DNA from: Cyanobium sp. NIES-981 | GTDB taxonomy: Bacteria > Cyanobacteriota > Cyanobacteriia > PCC-6307 > Cyanobiaceae | DNA: 64,000 nucleotides | Reading direction: 5' to 3' | Assembly (NCBI GenBank): GCA_945896675.1 | Contig: CAMDEM010000007.1 | Location: 1 to 64,000 of the forward strand | Part shown: in pieces, positions 40,092 through 50,433 of the stretch | Numbering within the stretch: position 1 is the stretch's first letter | Layout: each line of letters opens with the position of its first letter | Notes under the pieces: model-generated | Told to the model about the DNA's origin: nothing | Seen by the model: the letters and a program-made list of their open reading frames with translations, nothing else | Database searches by the model: none | Program-made: the position numbers and the translations under genes

Positions 40092-41381
40092 ATGAAACCT
40101 CTCCTCCGGTTGGCGTCCTGGATCTCCGACCTGCGCCTCGCCATTGGCCTGCTGCTAGTGATCGCCGTTGCCAGTGGGATCGGCACCGCCATTCCCCAAA
40201 AAGAAAGCCCCGCCTTCTATCACCAGCTCTATGACGGCCAACCCTGGCTGGAGCTGATCAAAGGGGATGGCGTGCTGGCGCTCCAGCTCGATCACATCTA
40301 TTCGAGCAGCTGGTTTTTAGGCCTGCTGGCCTGGCTGGCCCTATCCCTGCTGCTCTGCAGCTGGCGCCGTCAATGGCCCGCCCTGCAAAACGCCATGCGC
40401 TGGGTGGATTACCAATCACCGCGCCAACTCAGCAAGCTGAGCGTGGCCGAAACCGTTACAAGCCAAAGGCCCGCCGCCAGCCTGGTGCAGCTGGAAGGGA
40501 TGCTGAGGGCCCAGGGCTGGCAGATCCAGAGCCACCCAGGCAGGTTGGCGGCCCGCAAGGGCCTGCTGGGCCGGGTCGGGCCGATGCTCGTCCATGCCGG
40601 CATGGTTGTGCTGATGCTGGGCGCCGCCTGGGGCTCCCTGGCTGGCCAGCGCTCCGAGCAATTTCTGGCGCCGGGACGCACCCTGGATCTGCTCAACAGC
40701 CGCGGCCAAAGCCAATTGGTGGTGGCCCTCGATGGCTTCTCCGTCCAGCGGGATCCGGCTGGCCGGCCGGAACAATTCACCTCCCAGCTGCGGCTCCTGG
40801 ATGGCGAGTCAGGCCCCGAGCTCAAGCAGGCCGAAATCAGCGTGAACCATCCCTTGCGCTTCAAGGGCATCACCCTCTATCAAGCCGACTGGTCGCTCGC
40901 GGCCATCACGCTGCAGCTCGGCAAAAGCCCCTTGCTGCAGCTGCCGCTGCAGGCCTTCCCCCAACTAGGCGAACAGATCTGGGGATTGGTGCTTCCCACC
41001 CGCCCCGACGGCAGCGAACCGGTGTTGCTCAGCCTCAACAATGAGGCGGGCCCCGTGGACGTCTACGGAGGGGATGGCCAACTCCTCGGCCAACTGGTGC
41101 CAGGAGGTGCCGCCACAGAGATTAAAGGGCTGCCGATTCGGGTGGCCAGCGTGCTTCCAGCCAGTGGCATCCTGTTGAAAAAAGATCCCGGGGTGCCCCT
41201 GGTCTATGCGGGCTTTGCCATTGCCCTTGCCGGAGGAGGTTTGAGCCTGGTGGCCACCCGCCAGCTCTGGGCCATCGGCGAGGGGGAGGGGGAGAGCGGT
41301 CGCCTGCATGTGGCCGGGCTCTGCAACCGCGACCTTCCGTCCTTTGCCCAGGAGCTTCCCCAGTTACTGGGCCAGCTCTAA
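40092..41381 (+). CDS. ccs1: Cytochrome c biogenesis protein Ccs1/ResB
   Basis: The 429-residue protein has three N-terminal helices ('[20 protein letters not shown]' onwards), a large lumenal domain with '[19 protein letters not shown]', and a last helix '[19 protein letters not shown]', as in ResB/Ccs1. With CcsA (not in the window) it forms the haem-attachment machinery for c-type cytochromes. The stop overlaps the convergent queF end by 4 nt. Confidence 0.94.
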   Translation: MKPLLRLASWISDLRLAIGLLLVIAVASGIGTAIPQKESPAFYHQLYDGQPWLELIKGDGVLALQLDHIYSSSWFLGLLAWLALSLLLCSWRRQWPALQNAMRWVDYQSPRQLSKLSVAETVTSQRPAASLVQLEGMLRAQGWQIQSHPGRLAARKGLLGRVGPMLVHAGMVVLMLGAAWGSLAGQRSEQFLAPGRTLDLLNSRGQSQLVVALDGFSVQRDPAGRPEQFTSQLRLLDGESGPELKQAEISVNHPLRFKGITLYQADWSLAAITLQLGKSPLLQLPLQAFPQLGEQIWGLVLPTRPDGSEPVLLSLNNEAGPVDVYGGDGQLLGQLVPGGAATEIKGLPIRVASVLPASGILLKKDPGVPLVYAGFAIALAGGGLSLVATRQLWAIGEGEGESGRLHVAGLCNRDLPSFAQELPQLLGQL

Positions 41382-41791
41382 CAGGGCAGACGGGTGCCGT
41401 GACTCACCCGCACCACGGTGTGGACATTGCCCCGGGGATGGAAATCAGCCTCGAGTTGCATCCACTGGGGCGCGGCCGCTGCCACGCAATCATCAAGGAT
41501 GCGGTTGGCCACTTCCTCGTGGGAAATGGAGCAGTCTCGGTAGCTGTTGACGTAGAGCTTGATCGCCTTGAGCTCCAGCACCCGGGGGCCGGGTTGATAG
41601 ATCAAGCGCAACACCGCGAAATCGGGATAACCCGAAAACGGGCACTTACAGGTGAACTCAGGCAGCTCAATGGCCACCTCGTAGGGACGTCCAGGACGGG
41701 GGTTCTCAAAGCAGATCAGTTCCGCATCGGAAATCGCCCGCTCGCCATAGAGCGGTGTGCGCGTTTGCTCCACCGGTTGCTCGCTATCCAT
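41378..41791 (-). CDS. queF: NADPH-dependent 7-cyano-7-deazaguanine reductase
   Basis: The 137-residue enzyme reduces preQ0 to preQ1 in queuosine synthesis. The catalytic Cys50 and Asp57 lie in '[16 protein letters not shown]', and the NADPH motif is '[15 protein letters not shown]'. Glu/His residues of the type I fold follow in '[12 protein letters not shown]'. It is divergent from glnB; the upstream space holds the glnB NtcA box. Confidence 0.95.
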   Translation of the reverse strand: MDSEQPVEQTRTPLYGERAISDAELICFENPRPGRPYEVAIELPEFTCKCPFSGYPDFAVLRLIYQPGPRVLELKAIKLYVNSYRDCSISHEEVANRILDDCVAAAAPQWMQLEADFHPRGNVHTVVRVSHGTRLPC

Positions 41792-41822
41792 GCTTGCGAT
41801 CGTAGACAGGCCCCCAGGCCAG

Positions 41823-41836
41823 GTAGCCGTTGCTAC
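41823..41836 (+). promoter_or_regulatory. NtcA box upstream of glnB
   Basis: GTAGCCGTTGCTAC is an exact GTA-N8-TAC NtcA site. A possible -10 element CCTAAT begins at 41859, leaving the canonical 22 nt between site and box. The glnB ATG is 95 nt beyond the site. This is the arrangement expected of an NtcA-activated (class II) promoter. Confidence 0.85.
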
Positions 41837-41900
41837 GACGACTCCGTCAACCCTCAGGCCTAATGGGTCCTATCCCCTTCCTTGGGCGGGGATTTCCTGA

Positions 41901-42269
<369 letters not shown>

Positions 42270-42294
42270 GCCCCTGCTACCACCTCGATGCCTT

Positions 42295-43128
42295 TCAGCT
42301 GGTGGCCAGGGTTGTGGTCACCAGCTTTTTGATGGCCCGAGCGTCCACGACGCCAGAAGCGTCACCAGCCGAGGGGCCCTGGCCCCGCAGCCAAAGCAAA
42401 TACTCATGGTTGCCCGCCGGCCCCGTAATCGGTGAAGCCACCAAGCCCGCCGCCGCCAGGCCCAGCCCTGCCGCGGCCGCCATCACCCCAGCAATCGCAT
42501 CGGCGTGGGCGTCTGGATCGCGCACCACCCCGCCCTTACCCACCCGGGCCTTACCTACCTCGAACTGGGGTTTCACCAGCACCACCAGCTCCGCCATGGC
42601 CTGGGGCGCCAGCAGAGCCTTGAGGGCTGGCAACACCAGGCCAAGGGAAATGAACGACACATCCGCCACGGCCAAATCGGGCCAGGGATCACCCTCTCCG
42701 TAGAGATCAGCGGCGATCAGATGGCGCAGGTTGGTGCGCTCCTTCAGCACCACGCGCCCATCACTGCGCAGGCTCCAGGCCGTTTGGCCATAGCCCACAT
42801 CAATGCCATAGACCCGCTGGGCACCGTGCTGCAGCAGGCAATCGGTAAAGCCGCCGGTGGAAATTCCCCCATCGATGCACACCCGGCCGCCCACCTCCAG
42901 GGGGAAGGCCTCAAGGGCCGCCAGGAGCTTTTCGCCACCGCGCGACACAAAGCGCGGCGGATGTTGGACCTGCAGCTCCAGCTCGGGGGCCACATCGGTA
43001 CCGGGTTTATCGAGCACCTGATCACCGGAACGCACCCGACCGGCCCGAATCAGCTGCTGGGCCTGCTGGCGCGAGGAAACCAGCCCACGGGCCAAGAGCT
43101 CCAAATCCAAGCGTTGCTTGCGGGCCAT
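42295..43128 (-). CDS. TlyA-family rRNA 2'-O-methyltransferase
   Basis: The 277-residue protein has an N-terminal S4 RNA-binding domain ('RLDLELLARGLVSSRQQAQ') and an FtsJ-like methyltransferase core ('VCIDGGISTGGFTDCLL', 'GIDVGYGQTAWSLR', 'LAVADVSFISLGLVLPAL', 'VVLVKPQFEVG'). TlyA enzymes methylate 2'-O of cytidines in 16S/23S rRNA. The ATG at 43128 is chosen; the frame stays open upstream to 43350 without family-like sequence. Confidence 0.92.
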   Translation of the reverse strand: MARKQRLDLELLARGLVSSRQQAQQLIRAGRVRSGDQVLDKPGTDVAPELELQVQHPPRFVSRGGEKLLAALEAFPLEVGGRVCIDGGISTGGFTDCLLQHGAQRVYGIDVGYGQTAWSLRSDGRVVLKERTNLRHLIAADLYGEGDPWPDLAVADVSFISLGLVLPALKALLAPQAMAELVVLVKPQFEVGKARVGKGGVVRDPDAHADAIAGVMAAAAGLGLAAAGLVASPITGPAGNHEYLLWLRGQGPSAGDASGVVDARAIKKLVTTTLATS

Positions 43129-43257
43129 GGCGCAGGGGTGCGGCTTCAACGCTGCCCGGTTGTGATCAAACCATATGGGAAACGGAACACATTCCAAGCA
43201 AGCGGGCCTGCTAGCGGAAAACCAGCTGAAGATGCCCCAAACGAAGAGGCGAAACCG

Positions 43258-43476
43258 ATGGCCACTTCCCTTCAACGTCGAAACAATTTGCACTCCAGCA
43301 ACGTGGTGGAGCTGCTGCGCCCGGGCTGTTTTGTGCGGCTGCCCAACCACCCGCGCGACCTACCCCCATTCCAAGTGATCCAGTGCCGCGGTGGCCGCTG
43401 CTGGGTGCGTCAGCAGAGCTGGGGACACCTGGTGCAGTGGGAAGTGGCCCACCAACAACTCCGCACCGCAGCCTGA
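43258..43476 (+). CDS. 72-residue hypothetical protein
   Basis: The product MATSLQRRNNLHSSNVVELL continues with 'RPGCFVRLPNHPRDLPPFQV' and ends 'WGHLVQWEVAHQQLR'. Short beta strands rich in Val, Trp and Arg suggest a small SH3-like barrel. I do not recognise a family. An AGAGG-like ribosome binding site lies about 10 nt upstream. It precedes purB by 72 nt and could be co-transcribed. Confidence 0.65.
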   Translation: MATSLQRRNNLHSSNVVELLRPGCFVRLPNHPRDLPPFQVIQCRGGRCWVRQQSWGHLVQWEVAHQQLRTAA

Positions 43477-43548
43477 GCCAGGGGATCACCGGCCTACCCC
43501 GATACAGCCGCCCCATACATTGGTGGGGCCGTTGCCACGCGCTGGCCC

Positions 43549-44844
43549 TTGATCGAGCGTTACACCCTGCCCGAAATGGGCGCCATATGGAGCGAAGAGG
43601 CCAAATTCCAGAGCTGGCTCGATGTGGAAATTGCCGCCACAGAAGCCAACTGTGAGCTGGGGCGGGTCCCGGCCGAGGCGGTGGCCACCATCAAAGAGAA
43701 GGCCGCTTTCAGCGTGGATCGCATCCTCGAGATCGAGGCTGAAGTTCGCCACGACGTGATCGCCTTCCTCACCAACGTGAATGAACACGTGGGCGATGCG
43801 GGCCGCTTCATCCACGTGGGCATGACCAGCTCCGACGTGCTGGATACGGGCGTAGCCCTCCAGATGAAGGCCTCGGTGCAACTGCTGCGCACCGAGCTCG
43901 ACAAGCTGGCCGATGCCCTGCGGGACCTCACCCGCGCCCACAAGGGCACGGTGATGATTGGCCGCTCCCACGCCATCCATGGCGAACCGATCACCTTTGG
44001 TTTCAAGGTGGCTGGCTGGCTGGCCGAAGTGCTCCGCAACCAAGAGCGCCTCGAGCGGCTGGAGCGGGTGGTGAGCGTGGGCCAGATCAGTGGCGCCATG
44101 GGCACCTACGCCAACACAGATCCCCAGATCGAGGCGATCGCCTGCGCCAAGCTCGGCCTGGTGCCCGACACCGCCAGCACCCAGGTGATCTCCCGCGATC
44201 GCCATGCGGAGTACATCCAAACCCTGGCCCTGGTGGGAGCGGCGCTCGAGCGCTTCTCCACCGAGATCCGCAACCTGCAGCGCACCGACGTGCTCGAGGT
44301 GGAGGAAAACTTCGCCAAGGGACAAAAGGGCAGTTCGGCCATGCCCCACAAACGCAACCCCATCCGCAGTGAGCGGATCAGTGGCCTGGCCCGGGTGCTG
44401 CGCAGCTACGTGGTGGCAGCCCTGGAAAATTGTGCCCTCTGGCACGAACGCGACATCAGCCACAGCTCGGTGGAGCGCATGATGCTGCCCGATTGCTCCG
44501 CCACCCTGCACTTCATGCTCAGGGAGATGACCGATGTGGTGAAAGGCCTGGGGGTCTACCCCGAGAACATGGCCCGCAACATGAATGTCTATGGCGGGGT
44601 GGTGTTCAGCCAGCGGGTGCTCCTCACCCTGGTGGAGTCGGGCCTGGCCCGCGAGGAGGCCTACCGCATCGTGCAGCGCAATGCGCACACCGCCTGGAAT
44701 GTGGAAGGCGGCAATTTCCGCGCCAATCTGGAAGCCGATGGGGATGTCACCAGCCGGCTGACTCCAGGGCAATTGGCCGATTGCTTCTCCACCGATTTGC
44801 ACCAAGCCAACCTCGCCGTGATCTGGGAGCGGCTGGGGGTCTAA
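43549..44844 (+). CDS. purB: Adenylosuccinate lyase
   Basis: The 431-residue enzyme cleaves SAICAR and adenylosuccinate to release fumarate in purine synthesis. Visible family signatures are 'HVGMTSSDVLDTG', 'TVMIGRSHAIHGEPITFG' with the general-acid His, and the catalytic-loop motif 'KGSSAMPHKRNPIRSE'. The start is TTG (43549, MIERYTLPEMG), typical of this subfamily. It is convergent with the helicase gene. Confidence 0.97.
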   Translation: MIERYTLPEMGAIWSEEAKFQSWLDVEIAATEANCELGRVPAEAVATIKEKAAFSVDRILEIEAEVRHDVIAFLTNVNEHVGDAGRFIHVGMTSSDVLDTGVALQMKASVQLLRTELDKLADALRDLTRAHKGTVMIGRSHAIHGEPITFGFKVAGWLAEVLRNQERLERLERVVSVGQISGAMGTYANTDPQIEAIACAKLGLVPDTASTQVISRDRHAEYIQTLALVGAALERFSTEIRNLQRTDVLEVEENFAKGQKGSSAMPHKRNPIRSERISGLARVLRSYVVAALENCALWHERDISHSSVERMMLPDCSATLHFMLREMTDVVKGLGVYPENMARNMNVYGGVVFSQRVLLTLVESGLAREEAYRIVQRNAHTAWNVEGGNFRANLEADGDVTSRLTPGQLADCFSTDLHQANLAVIWERLGV

Positions 44845-44859
44845 GCCCAAGCAAGAGGC

Positions 44860-47658
44860 TTAAGCCCCATTCGGGGATGGACGCTCTGTGGCCGGAACCA
44901 GCTGGCCATGGCCTCCCGCCAACAGATCCTCAATCTCACAGACCGGGAAGCGATTGATTGCCTTGAGGGCCGCGCGGGCATTGGTGCGCAACTGCTCGCT
45001 GATGGCCTCGCAGTAGGGCACCTGGGCCAACAGATCCACGGTGCGGCGCAGGATCCGCACCACGTCTCCCTCATCCAGGGAGGTGTTGGCGATCAGATCG
45101 CTCCAGCTCGTGCCCTTGGCCCAGGCGTGCACCAACCCCGTGAGCTCGGGCTCCCACCAGATCGGCACCGTCACCTTGGCCCGCTCCTGCTGGCGTTCCA
45201 GCTCCCGGCGCAAACCGCGAAGATCATGGAGGGCCTCCTCCGCCTGGGGCGGCGGCGGGTAGCCACACCACAGATCGGGGCGGTTCACCTCAGTGGAGAT
45301 GGCTTCAAAGACAGCCGCCAATTGGGCGGGATCGAGCTCATCCAAGTGGCCGCTCATCAAGGCCAAACCCAGCCACAGCTCGTTGTCGCCCCGCAGGGCA
45401 GCCACCGTGCGGCCCACTTCGGTGGGCTCCAGCCCATCCTCCCCAGCCAAGGCGCCAAAGAAGCGCAGGATCTCAATGAGGGCCAGGAAGGTATCCCAAT
45501 GGCGATTGGAACGGAAGTGCAGCAGCCGCTGCCGTTCCTCAATCTCGTCATGGAGTTCCTCCATGCGGCGGCGATGCTTTTTGAGTTGCTTGCGATCGCC
45601 CCAGCGATGGGCCGGATGGAGCTCCAGTTCTTCTTCTAAGTGGAGCACCAACTGGGCATGGGCCTGCACTTCCCCAGCCAGGTCGTACTGGGGGGTGCTC
45701 ATGTCATGGCGATTGGCCATATGGCCCACGGCCAGGGCCAAGCCGCCGCTGGCCTGGTCGCCATGGCGCAGCTCACCGCCATGGCGCAGCAGGGGCGGAT
45801 CCACCTGGCCCACCTGGAGGCAGCTGAGTTCGGCGTGCAAGCTCACCACCGCATTGCAGGGCAGCAGCACCCAAAGGTTTTCATCCGTGAGGCAGAGGAG
45901 CAACGGGAACTGGCCCGATCCCTTCACCTTTTCCACAATCACCGCGGGGGTCACCCGCCCCTTGAGCTGGGGTGCCTTCAGGCTCACCAGGGTGCCTTCA
46001 CTGGAGAATTGGAGGGCCAATGTGAGCTCATGGGCCAGGGTTTCTTCGGCCTGCTGTTGCAGGATCCGCAGGATGCGGCGCTCTTCCCGCAGCCGGGCCC
46101 GCTGCTTTTCGTAGTCTTCAAAGTCTTCCCAGGGCACATCCCCTGAACCGTCTTCCAGGCGATCCAGCTGCCCCATCAACTCGGCAATGCGGGCCTCGTC
46201 TTCAACCAGATCCAAGGTGGCCAGATAGCGGCCAAAGCTGCGCTCCACCAGCTCCTTGGCCTTGGTGAGGTCGTAGCGCTGCAGGAGGTTGAGCACCATC
46301 CCGTAGCTCGGGGTGAACTGGCTCACCAGGGGATCGGCAGGGCTGGTGGCCAACTGGCCCGCCTCTCGCACGCCCTCAAAGCGGCTCTGCACCGTGACCA
46401 CATAGCCCTGGGTATCAAGCCCCCGGCGGCCTGCCCGGCCGGCCATCTGCAGGAATTCACTGCCCATCAAGGGCCGGTGGCCCCTCTCGGTGCGCTTCGA
46501 CAACGCCGAGATCACGGTGGTGCGGGCCGGCATGTTGATCCCCGCGGCCAGGGTTTCGGTGGCAAAGACCACCTTGATCAGGCCCTGCTGGAACAGCTCC
46601 TCGATCAGCTCCTTCCATGCGGGCAGCACCCCGGCGTGGTGGGCCGCAATGCCGCGCAACAAGGCATCGGCATGGCCCCCATCGCGCACCGCCTCGGGGG
46701 TGGCGGCGATGTAGGCATCGAGGCGCACCTTGATGCGGGCCTGCTCCTCTGGGTTCACCAGGCAGGCCTTGCCCAAGTCGCGAACCCCTTTGTCGCAGCC
46801 CCGGCGGCTGAAGATGAAATAGATGGCGGGGAGCATGTCGCGCTCAGCCATCTGGGCCACCACAAAACCCAAGGGCGGGGCTTCGGGCTGGGGAGGCTTC
46901 GCCGTTTTCGGGCCTTTGCGCTGGCCGCCCTTCGGGGCGCGCCACACCTTGCAATTGGGATGCAGCCCCGTGCCTTCGTCGTTGAGCAGGGGATGCAAGC
47001 CCTTGGCACTGCAGAAACTGAAGGCCAAGGGCACCGGCCGAAAATCACTTAAGACCAGCTGGGTGGGGCCATGCACCCGATCAATCCAATCGGTGAGCTG
47101 ACCGGCATTCGCCACCGTGGCTGACAGCGCCACCAGTTGAATCGGTGGCGGGCAGTGGATGATCGACTCCTCCCAGACGGTGCCCCGCTGGGAATCGTTC
47201 ATGTAGTGGCATTCATCGAGGACCACCGCCTCCACATTTTCGAGGGGGTCGTCGTGGTCGTCGGCCTCCGCATACAACATGTTGCGGAAGATCTCGGTGG
47301 TCATCACCACGATCTGGGCTTCGCGGTTGAGGCTCAGGTCACCGGTGAGCAGGCCCACCTTTTCGGCGCCAAATTGCGCACGAAAATCCCTCAGCTTCTG
47401 GTTGGAGAGGGCCTTGAGGGGAGTTGTGTAGAAGACCTTCTGACCATGGGCCAGGGCCCGATAGATCGCGTACTCCCCCACCAGGGTTTTACCGGAACCC
47501 GTGGGGGCACTCACCACCACCGAGTGCCCCTGGTTGAGGGCATCGATCGCCTCGAGCTGGAAGGGATCCAGCGGGAACGGGAAAAGGCTCTCCAGCACTA
47601 ACTCCCGTGACCCTGATGCCGATGGGGAAAGCTGCGTCGGTCCGGCCTGGTCGGGCAC
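44860..47658 (-). CDS. Ski2/Mtr4-like DEAD/DEAH-box helicase
   Basis: The 932-residue protein has Walker A 'VSAPTGSGKTLVGEYA', DEVH-type box 'VVLDECHYMNDSQRG', motif III 'ALSATVANA', motif IV-V 'VFATETLAAGINMPARTTV' and motif VI 'QMAGRAGRRGLDTQGYV'. A helical DSHCT-like C-terminal domain follows, with an inserted charged coiled coil ('RKQLKKHRRRMEELHDEIE'). The family unwinds RNA; the cyanobacterial role is unclear. The start GTG at 47658 is chosen because codons further upstream run into the divergent bioF leader; a TTG near 47685 is an alternative. Confidence 0.9.
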   Translation of the reverse strand: MPDQAGPTQLSPSASGSRELVLESLFPFPLDPFQLEAIDALNQGHSVVVSAPTGSGKTLVGEYAIYRALAHGQKVFYTTPLKALSNQKLRDFRAQFGAEKVGLLTGDLSLNREAQIVVMTTEIFRNMLYAEADDHDDPLENVEAVVLDECHYMNDSQRGTVWEESIIHCPPPIQLVALSATVANAGQLTDWIDRVHGPTQLVLSDFRPVPLAFSFCSAKGLHPLLNDEGTGLHPNCKVWRAPKGGQRKGPKTAKPPQPEAPPLGFVVAQMAERDMLPAIYFIFSRRGCDKGVRDLGKACLVNPEEQARIKVRLDAYIAATPEAVRDGGHADALLRGIAAHHAGVLPAWKELIEELFQQGLIKVVFATETLAAGINMPARTTVISALSKRTERGHRPLMGSEFLQMAGRAGRRGLDTQGYVVTVQSRFEGVREAGQLATSPADPLVSQFTPSYGMVLNLLQRYDLTKAKELVERSFGRYLATLDLVEDEARIAELMGQLDRLEDGSGDVPWEDFEDYEKQRARLREERRILRILQQQAEETLAHELTLALQFSSEGTLVSLKAPQLKGRVTPAVIVEKVKGSGQFPLLLCLTDENLWVLLPCNAVVSLHAELSCLQVGQVDPPLLRHGGELRHGDQASGGLALAVGHMANRHDMSTPQYDLAGEVQAHAQLVLHLEEELELHPAHRWGDRKQLKKHRRRMEELHDEIEERQRLLHFRSNRHWDTFLALIEILRFFGALAGEDGLEPTEVGRTVAALRGDNELWLGLALMSGHLDELDPAQLAAVFEAISTEVNRPDLWCGYPPPPQAEEALHDLRGLRRELERQQERAKVTVPIWWEPELTGLVHAWAKGTSWSDLIANTSLDEGDVVRILRRTVDLLAQVPYCEAISEQLRTNARAALKAINRFPVCEIEDLLAGGHGQLVPATERPSPNGA

Positions 47659-47753
47659 TGGGCGCCGGCTCTGAAATTCCTCCAATCCTATGGCGCCCTT
47701 TTCGGCCCGTGGGCGACCAAAGTAAGGATCGCTTTGTATGTGCCGGCCTCCCC

Positions 47754-48962
47754 GTGGCTCAGGCTGGAATCCCCCACTGGCAGCAACACCTGGTTCGCAG
47801 CCTCGAGGCCCTTCCCCCGGAGCGGCTGAGGCGGCTGCGCAGCTACCAGCCCCTCGGTGCCGGCCAGCTTGAAGCCCAACCAACCGATGGGGATGGCGAG
47901 AGAGCGCCGCTGCTGGATTTGGCCAGCAATGACTACCTCGGCCTGAGCGGCCATCCGGAGCTTGTCGCCGCTGCAGAAGCCGCCCTCCACACCGACGGCG
48001 TTGGGGCCGGCGCCTCCCGGCTGGTGAGCGGCAGCCGGCCTGTCCACCAAGCCCTCGAAACAGCCCTTTCAGCCTGGCTCGGCCGCGCGCGGGTGCTGCT
48101 CTTCCCCAGTGGCTTTCAAGCCAACATCGCCGCCGTCAGCGCCCTGGCCGATCGCCACAGCCTGGTGCTCGCCGACCGCCTCATCCACCACTCCCTGCTG
48201 GTGGCGATCAGGGCCAGTGGGGCCCAGCTCCAGCGCTTCGCCCACAACGACCTGGACGACCTGGCCCAACGGCTAGGAGCCGCTCGCCAGGCCAACCCCC
48301 AGCAGCGGCTCCTGGTGATCAGCGAAAGCCTGTTCAGCATGGAGGGCACCAGCCCCAAGGTGCCCGAACTAGGGGAGCTCTGCCGCCGCCATGGCGCTGC
48401 CCTGTTGCTGGATGAGGCCCATGCCCTGGGCGTACTCGGACCCGGGGGTCGGGGCCTGGGCCATAGCCACGACAGCATCGCCATGGTCAGTGGCACCTTT
48501 GGCAAAGCCTTCGGTAGTGGTGGGGCCTTTCTGGCAGGCAATGGGCTGGTGGGGGAATGGCTACTGCAGAGCTCGGGGGCCTTTCGCTACACCACGGCCC
48601 TGGCGCCTGCGTTGGCGGCGGGGGCCCTGGCGGGGCTTGCCCAGATGCAAGCCAACCCCAGCACCGCTCTAGCCCTGCTCGCGCGCGCCAAGCGCTGGCG
48701 CGATGGCCTAGAAGCTGCCGGTTGGCCCCGCCCCCCCGGCACAGGACCGATCCTGCCCTTGTTGGTGGGCAGCGACCGCGCCACCCTCACCCTGCAACAG
48801 CATCTGGAAACAGCAGGCCTGCTCACCGTAGCCATTCGGCCGCCCACCGTGCCCGAAGGCACGGCAAGGTTGAGGCTGGTGCTGCGCCACGATCTGCCGC
48901 AGGGCAGTCTGGAGCGGCTGATCCAGGCCCTGGGGGACCCACCGGAGCGACCATGCAATTGA
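47754..48962 (+). CDS. bioF: 8-amino-7-oxononanoate synthase
   Basis: The PLP enzyme of 402 residues joins pimeloyl-ACP and alanine in biotin synthesis. It has 'LASNDYLGLSGHPELVAA', 'GVGAGASRLVSGSRPVH', 'ALLLDEAHALGVLGPGGRG' and the PLP-Lys in 'MVSGTFGKAFGSGGAFLAG'. The start is not certain; GTG at 47754 (VAQAGIPHWQQHL) fits the family length, and upstream GTG 47709 is also open. The stop overlaps the next ATG by 10 nt. Confidence 0.94.
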   Translation: MAQAGIPHWQQHLVRSLEALPPERLRRLRSYQPLGAGQLEAQPTDGDGERAPLLDLASNDYLGLSGHPELVAAAEAALHTDGVGAGASRLVSGSRPVHQALETALSAWLGRARVLLFPSGFQANIAAVSALADRHSLVLADRLIHHSLLVAIRASGAQLQRFAHNDLDDLAQRLGAARQANPQQRLLVISESLFSMEGTSPKVPELGELCRRHGAALLLDEAHALGVLGPGGRGLGHSHDSIAMVSGTFGKAFGSGGAFLAGNGLVGEWLLQSSGAFRYTTALAPALAAGALAGLAQMQANPSTALALLARAKRWRDGLEAAGWPRPPGTGPILPLLVGSDRATLTLQQHLETAGLLTVAIRPPTVPEGTARLRLVLRHDLPQGSLERLIQALGDPPERPCN

Positions 48963-49648
48963 TTGCGATGCACGGATGGGCCGGCGACAGCCACGGCTGG
49001 GCCCCATGGCAACAGACCTGCCAATCCCGGGGTTGGTCCTGGCAAAGCGGCGACAGGGGCTACGGCTACCTGGGCCAGGTCGAACCCCACTGGAACGAAG
49101 CCCCCCCCAACGCCAGCCAGCGACGGGTGGTGATCGCCCATTCCATGGGAATCCACCTGCTGCCAGCTGAGGTGCTGTCCGAAGCCGATGCGGTTGTGCT
49201 CCTGGCCAGCTTTGGCCGCTTCATTCCCGAGGGCAAGGCGGGCCGGCGCCTGCGCTTGGCCGTCGAGGCGATGGCTGGGCAACTGCGCAGCAACCGGGGC
49301 GAAACCATGCTGGCCGACTTCCTCGCCCGGGCAGCCGCTCCGGCGGATCCGGCGCTGTTAACCCCAACCCCTTTTGACTCGGGTCTCTCGGCGATCGGTC
49401 GCCAGCGGCTCACCCGCGACCTCGATGCCCTCGCCCACACCTCCGGGCTACCGGATGGCTTCCCCCACCAGGCCCGGGTCCTACTGGTGGAGGCAGGTTC
49501 TGACCAAATCCTGGCCCGGGAAGCCTCCGAAGCCCTGGCAGCCTGGTTGCCCCAGGCGGATCGGATCACCCTGCAGGGGGCGGGGCACTGCTTCCTAGGC
49601 AGCCCAGTGCTCCCCATGGCCCTGGCTTGGCTCGAGCCCCTGGGATGA
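48953..49648 (+). CDS. bioK: BioK-like pimeloyl-ACP methyl ester esterase (alpha/beta hydrolase)
   Basis: The 231-residue alpha/beta hydrolase begins MQLIAMHGWAGDSHGW and has the nucleophile Ser in 'VVIAHSMGIHLL', an acidic residue in 'VEAGSDQILA' and the catalytic His in 'QGAGHCFLG'. Between bioF and bioC this enzyme should remove the methyl group from pimeloyl-ACP methyl ester made after BioC, as BioH does elsewhere. BioK is the esterase type described in Prochlorococcus and Synechococcus. The name rests on context and fold. It overlaps bioF by 10 nt and bioC by 4 nt. Confidence 0.8.
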   Translation: MQLIAMHGWAGDSHGWAPWQQTCQSRGWSWQSGDRGYGYLGQVEPHWNEAPPNASQRRVVIAHSMGIHLLPAEVLSEADAVVLLASFGRFIPEGKAGRRLRLAVEAMAGQLRSNRGETMLADFLARAAAPADPALLTPTPFDSGLSAIGRQRLTRDLDALAHTSGLPDGFPHQARVLLVEAGSDQILAREASEALAAWLPQADRITLQGAGHCFLGSPVLPMALAWLEPLG

Positions 49649-50433
49649 GCAGCCAGATTTTTAGCCAGCAGGTGCGGCACCGCTTTGGCCGGCAAGCCGA
49701 CCACTACAACGGCCACGCCAAGCTGCAACGGGCCATCGCCTGGCGCCTGGCCCGCCATTGCCTCTCCCTCCCCCTGCCGCCGGGTGCCTGGGCCGACCTT
49801 GGCGCCGGCAGCGGCCTGGTGGGCCAAGCCCTCAGGGAGCAGGCCCAGGCCCTCCAAGAGGTCAACGCCCAGGCCAATCCATCCTTGCTACAAGTCGATT
49901 TCTGCCCCGAATTGCTGGCGTGCAATCCCATCGCCAAGGCCCAGGGCGCGCTGCTCTGGGATCTCAACGCGGGGCTACCCAGCGAACTCGAACAACCCGC
50001 CCTGCTCACCTCCAGCTTTGCCTTGCAATGGCTGGACGACCCCATCCAGCAACTCGAGCTCTGGTGCTCAGCGCTCCGCCCCAGGGGCTGGCTGGCCTTA
50101 GCCGTGCCCACGGCGGGGAGTTTTCCCCAATGGCATCAGGCCGCCGCGGCCGCCCAGGTGCCCTTTACCGGGCTGGCCTTACCGAGCGCCAAGGGCCTGG
50201 TTGCCGCAGCACGGCGCCATCTGCTGATGCACACCTGCCAGCCGCTGCGGTTCACCCAGCCCTGCGGCAATGGCCTCACCTTCCTGCGCGACGTCCGACA
50301 GCTCGGGGCCTCCGCCAGCAGGCAAAAGCCCCTCCATCCCAGCCAACTGCGCCGGCTCCTGCAGCACTGGCCCGCGGGGGGAACCCTGGGCTGGGAGGTG
50401 GTGCTGCTGGTGGGCCAAAGGATGACGCCATGA
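49645..50433 (+). CDS. bioC: Malonyl-ACP O-methyltransferase BioC
   Basis: The 262-residue SAM methyltransferase has motif I 'WADLGAGSGLVGQALRE', 'LLQVDFCPELLA' and 'LLTSSFALQWLDDPIQQLE', the BioC-type core with N-terminal 'VRHRFGRQADHYNGHAKLQ'. It methylates malonyl-ACP, which lets fatty acid synthase build pimelate. The start overlaps the bioK stop (ATGA) and the stop overlaps the bioD start. Confidence 0.92.
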   Translation: MSSQIFSQQVRHRFGRQADHYNGHAKLQRAIAWRLARHCLSLPLPPGAWADLGAGSGLVGQALREQAQALQEVNAQANPSLLQVDFCPELLACNPIAKAQGALLWDLNAGLPSELEQPALLTSSFALQWLDDPIQQLELWCSALRPRGWLALAVPTAGSFPQWHQAAAAAQVPFTGLALPSAKGLVAAARRHLLMHTCQPLRFTQPCGNGLTFLRDVRQLGASASRQKPLHPSQLRRLLQHWPAGGTLGWEVVLLVGQRMTP